The notes under the pieces: generated by a model
Seen by the model: only the letters and a program-made list of their open reading frames with translations
Told to the model about the DNA's origin: nothing
Databases searched by the model: none
In this document: in pieces, positions 60,640 through 64,000 of the stretch
How the letters are laid out: each line of letters begins with the position of its first letter
How positions within the stretch are numbered: the first letter of the stretch is position 1
Assembly (NCBI RefSeq): GCF_003583935.1
Contig: NZ_QYRN01000008.1
Location: forward strand, 62,001-126,000
Direction of reading: 5' to 3'
Length of the DNA stretch: 64,000 nt
Source: Aureimonas flava
GTDB lineage: Bacteria; Pseudomonadota; Alphaproteobacteria; Rhizobiales; Rhizobiaceae
Position numbers and translations under genes: made by a program

Positions 60640-61686
60640 TCAGGGGGCGCGTGGGTCCTGCATGAAGCCGCGCCGCACGAGGTCCTGCGTGTCGCCGACC
60701 CGAAGCGAGCCCGGATAGGCGAGCGAGAGGTCCGCGCCGAACCCGTCGGCTTCGCTGATCTGGCGGTAGAACATCGAGCCGCCGAAGTGCTGGCCCTCGC
60801 GGGCGAGACGCGGGAACTCCTCCACCGAGGCGGCCGAGAACTTGAAGTGGAGGAGCACCGCGTTGACCGGGGCGAAGTTGCGCGCGATGGGCAGCGGGCC
60901 GTGGATCGAACCGCCGGCCAGCGAGGTCGCCTCGTCCACCAGGATCAGGGGAAACTTGGTGAGGCGGATGGCGTTGCCGAAGAGGCGCGTGCGCGGCCCC
61001 CCGCGCACCGCCAGGGTGAACTTCTCGGCCCGGATCTCGTAGCCGTCGCCGTCGATCATCGGCGAGACCTCCAGCGGATGGCGTCCGCCGGACGGATCGG
61101 CGTCCCGCAGCGCGCCCGTGGGGTAGAGGTCCAGCATCGGCGCGAGGCAGCGCTTGCGGCCGGCCCGCTCGAGATCGGCGATGAGGTCGGGGATCCGTCG
61201 CGTCTCGCTGCCCGGAAAGACCAGGAACTCGTCGGCGTCGACGTTGAGATACCAGCGACCGCGCCCGTAGAGCGTGAACAGCGCGTCGCGCCAAGCGAGG
61301 CCGCGACCGCCCTCGGCGAAGGAGGCCGCGGCGGTGAAGAGGTCGACGTCGCCTTGGGCCGCGAGGCGCTCGGCCGTGCCGTCGGTGGAGCGGTCGTCCA
61401 CCAGCACGAAGCGGGTGACTCCCAGGCGCCGGTAATGGTCGAGGAAGGCGTCGAGATAGGCCGCCACGTTGCGCAGAACGCAGACCAGCGCGAGATCGCC
61501 GGCCGCGAGCGGGCGCACCGGCCCGGCCGGCGTCAGCCCGGCCCCGGCCGCATCCGCCGCCGGCGGGGCACGGCGCCGGTAGCGCCGCTCTCGCAGCGCG
61601 AGCGCCAGCCGCCGGAGCGGCGACAGCCGCCCGATCGCCGCCCAGTCGGCGGGATCGGCCACGGGGTAGCGGACGCCGTGCGCCAT
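60640..61686 (-). CDS. Family 2-type glycosyltransferase
   Basis: A 348-aa protein. The nucleotide-sugar binding core lies at about 75-180: LVDDRSTDGTAERLAAQGDV, then the metal-binding DxD in WYLNVDADEFLVFPGSE. The pattern matches the Glyco_tranf_2_4/GT92-like group often found in polysaccharide or LPS clusters. There is no membrane anchor. Acceptor unknown. It starts 14 bp after pheS ends. Confidence 0.8.
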   Translation of the reverse strand: MAHGVRYPVADPADWAAIGRLSPLRRLALALRERRYRRRAPPAADAAGAGLTPAGPVRPLAAGDLALVCVLRNVAAYLDAFLDHYRRLGVTRFVLVDDRSTDGTAERLAAQGDVDLFTAAASFAEGGRGLAWRDALFTLYGRGRWYLNVDADEFLVFPGSETRRIPDLIADLERAGRKRCLAPMLDLYPTGALRDADPSGGRHPLEVSPMIDGDGYEIRAEKFTLAVRGGPRTRLFGNAIRLTKFPLILVDEATSLAGGSIHGPLPIARNFAPVNAVLLHFKFSAASVEEFPRLAREGQHFGGSMFYRQISEADGFGADLSLAYPGSLRVGDTQDLVRRGFMQDPRAP

Positions 61687-61699
61687 TCTCCAAGGCTCC

Positions 61700-62782
61700 C
61701 TAGCTGCTGAGCCCCCCGAACAGTGTCGGCATGTCGAGGGGACGGAAACCGTAATGCTCGACCCAGCGGATGTCCGCGTCGAAGAAGGCGCGCAGGTCCG
61801 GCATGCCGTATTTCAGCATGGCGATGCGGTCGATGCCCATGCCCCAGGCGAAGCCTTGGTACTCGTCCGGGTCGAGGCCGACGCCGCGCAGGACGTTGGG
61901 ATGGACCATGCCGCAGCCGAGGATCTCCATCCAGTCCGTGCCCTCGCCGAAGCGCACCTCGCTGCCCGAGCGGTCGCACTGGATGTCGAGCTCCATGGAG
62001 GGCTCGGTGAACGGGAAGAAGCTCGGCCGGAAGCGCATCTCGAGGCTCGGTACCTCGAAGAACGCCTTGCAGAACTCGGTCAGCACCCACTTCATGTTGG
62101 CGATGTTGGCCGTCCGGTCGACCACCAGCCCCTCCACCTGGTGGAACATGGGCGTGTGCGTCGCGTCCGAATCCTGCCGGTAGGTCTTGCCGGGGATCAC
62201 GATGCGGATCGGCGGGCGCGAGGCCTCCATGGTGCGGATCTGCACGGGCGAGGTGTGGGTGCGCAGGAGCTTGCGCTCCGCTCCCTCGCGCGGCTTCAGG
62301 AAGAACGTGTCGTGCATCTCGCGCGCCGGGTGGCCTTCGGGAAAGTTCAGCGCGGTGAAGTTGTAGCGGTCGGTCTCGATGTCGGGCCCTTCCGCCACCG
62401 AGAAGCCCATGTCGGCGAAGATCGCGGTGATCTCGTCCACCACCTGGGAGATCGGGTGGATGCGCCCGCGACCCACGGCGGCGGGACGCACCGGCAGCGT
62501 GACGTCGAGCGTCTCGGCGGCCAGGCGCGCGTCGATCGCGGCTTCGGCCAGCCGTTCGCGCTTGGCGCCCATCGCGTCCTGCACGCGGTCGCGCAAGCCG
62601 TTGAGCTTCGGCCCGAACTCGCGCCGCTCCTCGGCGTCCATCCGGCCGAGGCCCTTGAGCAGGTCGGAGATCTCCCCCTTCTTGCCGAGGGCGGCGAGGC
62701 GCACGGCCTCCAGCGCGCCCTCGTCGGCGGCTTGGTCGATGTCCTGGAGATAGCGGGCTTCGATCGCGGACAGGTCCGTCAC
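61700..62782 (-). CDS. pheS: Phenylalanyl-tRNA synthetase alpha subunit
   Basis: A 360-aa class II synthetase subunit. N-terminal coiled coil (about 1-85), then motif 2 ([20 protein letters not shown]) and motif 3 ([17 protein letters not shown]). With PheT it charges tRNA-Phe. ATG 62,782 is chosen as the standard start [20 protein letters not shown]. It follows a kinase-like gene at 109 bp. Confidence 0.97.
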   Translation of the reverse strand: MTDLSAIEARYLQDIDQAADEGALEAVRLAALGKKGEISDLLKGLGRMDAEERREFGPKLNGLRDRVQDAMGAKRERLAEAAIDARLAAETLDVTLPVRPAAVGRGRIHPISQVVDEITAIFADMGFSVAEGPDIETDRYNFTALNFPEGHPAREMHDTFFLKPREGAERKLLRTHTSPVQIRTMEASRPPIRIVIPGKTYRQDSDATHTPMFHQVEGLVVDRTANIANMKWVLTEFCKAFFEVPSLEMRFRPSFFPFTEPSMELDIQCDRSGSEVRFGEGTDWMEILGCGMVHPNVLRGVGLDPDEYQGFAWGMGIDRIAMLKYGMPDLRAFFDADIRWVEHYGFRPLDMPTLFGGLSS

Positions 62783-62891
62783 GGCGGGTCCTCACGGGCA
62801 GGCGGCAGGATGCCGGAGGGCGCCAAAGGCCGCCCGGCGGCGCCTTCCTACAGCATCGACCGGCCGAGCAAAACGCTTTTCGCTCCGGGTC

Positions 62892-63749
62892 CTACAGGGA
62901 CGGGCCGCCGTCCTCCTCGCTCCAGGTCGCCGCGGGCCTGGGCGCCAGCGGCCCGGGCATCGGGTCGACGCCCGTCAGCGCGGCCAGGAGGAAGGTCGTC
63001 GCCGCGACGTAGCGCAGAAGGTCCCCGCCGTTGTGAAGACGCAGCAGGAGGCGGCCGGGCCCGAGCGTCCAGGCCAGCCGGCAGAGATGGAGGCGCAGCC
63101 GCGTGGAGGCCGTCTCGGGCGCCCGGGCACGATAGGCGGCCATGGCGCGCAGCGGCGTCTGGGGATCGATCGCCCGATGGCAGACCTGGAAGAACAGGAG
63201 CCAGAGGTCGCGCGCCTGCGCGTCGGACAGCGGCATCGCCGCCTCCGGCTCCTCCTCGAAGTCGAACCAGACGAACCGCCCGCCGCCGAGCGGCGCCGTG
63301 TCGCGCGGGTGGGGACGACCATGGCACAGGCCGGCGGCGTGGATCTCGGCCAGCGAGCCGGCGAGCGCGACCAGGAGGGCGTCGTGCCGCGCCGTCTCGC
63401 CCTCCAGCCGCAGCCGCTTCAGGACGGCCTGCGTGTCCGAACCGGCGTCGGAGGCGCTGAGCGCCGTCGGCCCGGCGGGCGCCAGGTCGGGCACGGCGAT
63501 GCCGGCCGCGCGGAACCGGGCGCTCTTGCGCAGCTCTCGCGCCACGCGCTGGCGCGGGTCGGCCGGCGGCGAGGCGCTCCAGATGCCGGCCGGCAGGATG
63601 GCGGAGAGGCGGGCATGGACCCGGCAGCCGAACGAGACGCCCTCCTTGCCGAAATCCTTGATGAACACGGACCGGCCGTCCGGGCCGGTCGCGCGCAGAA
63701 CACGCCCCTCGCCGCCGTCGCCTGATCCCGTTCCGCCTGCCGCCCGCAC
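62892..63749 (-). CDS. Kdo-kinase/InaA-like small-molecule kinase
   Basis: A 285-aa protein with a protein-kinase-like fold: a lysine-containing strand (RSVFIKDFGKEGV), the catalytic-loop-like AGLCHGRPHPRDTAPLGGGR (normally H-G-D-x-H) and the DFG-like FVWFDFEEEP. It resembles the LPS core heptose/Kdo kinase and InaA families. The substitution of D by R-P in the loop makes activity uncertain. Start GTG 63,749 is tentative. It lies between rplT and pheS. Confidence 0.6.
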   Translation of the reverse strand: MRAAGGTGSGDGGEGRVLRATGPDGRSVFIKDFGKEGVSFGCRVHARLSAILPAGIWSASPPADPRQRVARELRKSARFRAAGIAVPDLAPAGPTALSASDAGSDTQAVLKRLRLEGETARHDALLVALAGSLAEIHAAGLCHGRPHPRDTAPLGGGRFVWFDFEEEPEAAMPLSDAQARDLWLLFFQVCHRAIDPQTPLRAMAAYRARAPETASTRLRLHLCRLAWTLGPGRLLLRLHNGGDLLRYVAATTFLLAALTGVDPMPGPLAPRPAATWSEEDGGPSL

Positions 63750-63903
63750 CGTTTTCCGCTCCGCCGATCGCTTCGCCGGCGGGGATCGCGCTCGCCGCGC
63801 CGCCGCCTCAACCTCTGGTCGAAACGGCTAGCACGCCTGTCATGGAACTGTCATCCGAAACTCGCGAAGGCCCGGGCGAGCCGGGTCGCGGACCACGAAA
63901 AAA

Positions 63904-63930
63904 GGCCCGCGACGGTGTCCGTCGCGGGCC
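63904..63930 (-). terminator. Strong intrinsic terminator after the right-edge gene
   Basis: A perfect 12-bp stem GGCCCGCGACGG/CCGTCGCGGGCC with a 3-nt loop. On the minus strand it is followed by six T residues (plus-strand A 63,898-63,903); four T follow on the plus strand. It ends the transcript of the gene at 63,965. Confidence 0.9.
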
Positions 63931-63964
63931 TTTTGGGTCGTCGATCCCGGAAGGGCGCTTCGCC

Positions 63965-64000
63965 TCAGGCGGCGCGCTTCTCGCCCACGGCGCGGGCATG
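63965..64000 (-). CDS. rplT: 3' end of a gene, probably ribosomal protein L20 (partial)
   Basis: Only the last 11 codons are in the window, reading HARAVGEKRAA and stop. Helix-ending Ala/Lys-rich residues of this kind are common at the C-terminus of L20, and rplT normally lies just before pheS in alphaproteobacteria. A strong terminator follows. The assignment rests on position more than sequence. Confidence 0.4.
   Translation of the reverse strand, partial: HARAVGEKRAA

Noticed and set aside
1-64000. tRNA or rRNA genes, in particular a tRNA at an island end
   Set aside because: No cloverleaf-like sequence or conserved rRNA stretch was seen; the insertion target is comM, not a tRNA.

Overview
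The window is GC-rich (roughly 65-70%) DNA from an alphaproteobacterium, most likely a member of the Hyphomicrobiales (Rhizobiales). The order gshB-comM, the rplT-pheS-pheT block, a BioR-type regulator beside bioY-bioB, and an nth-DUF2244 pair all fit that group. I cannot name the genus. Everything here is read by eye; no database search was run.

Region 1 (1 to about 13,108) is a mobilizable genetic element. It starts with an 82-bp direct repeat, a short leader peptide coupled to a 443-aa unknown protein (a replication-initiator candidate), palindromic sites, and a 0.7-kb noncoding array of small hairpins, at least eight of them capped by GNRA tetraloops. Then come a run of small, mostly end-to-start overlapping unknown genes, a DotA/TraY-like membrane protein, a TraD-like accessory protein, an RSF1010-type oriT, a MobA/MobL (MobQ) relaxase and several unknown proteins. 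No integrase and no complete type IV secretion system are visible.

Region 2 (about 13,109 to 29,982) is a second cargo block bounded by direct repeats of 24 bp (21 of 24 identical). The right repeat lies inside comM, which is cut off after the codons for GGHNML, just before its Walker A motif. The missing 3' part of comM is not at 13.1 kb, so the two blocks appear to lie in tandem in one comM target site. Cargo: fluoride resistance (a CLC-type transporter fused to DUF190, CrcB, and two fluoride riboswitches), sulfite handling (sulfite oxidase, a TDT exporter, a LysR regulator), an ECF sigma/anti-sigma pair, and a copper-type or redox set (three DUF305 proteins, a glutaredoxin-MauE fusion, a decayed DUF411 gene).

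Region 3 (29,983 to 64,000) is ordinary chromosome: gshB; a DNA-repair cluster (two endonuclease III genes, an Ada/Ogt-like methyltransferase); tex; a GST; a 4-hydroxyproline catabolic operon with its GntR regulator; a sulfate ABC transporter operon; gpmA, dapB, a lipid-type ABC exporter and glucokinase; bioR-bioYB with two BioR-type operators; mepA; a Gfo/Idh/MocA oxidoreductase; and pheT, pheS and the end of a gene that is probably rplT, with envelope-related genes interspersed.
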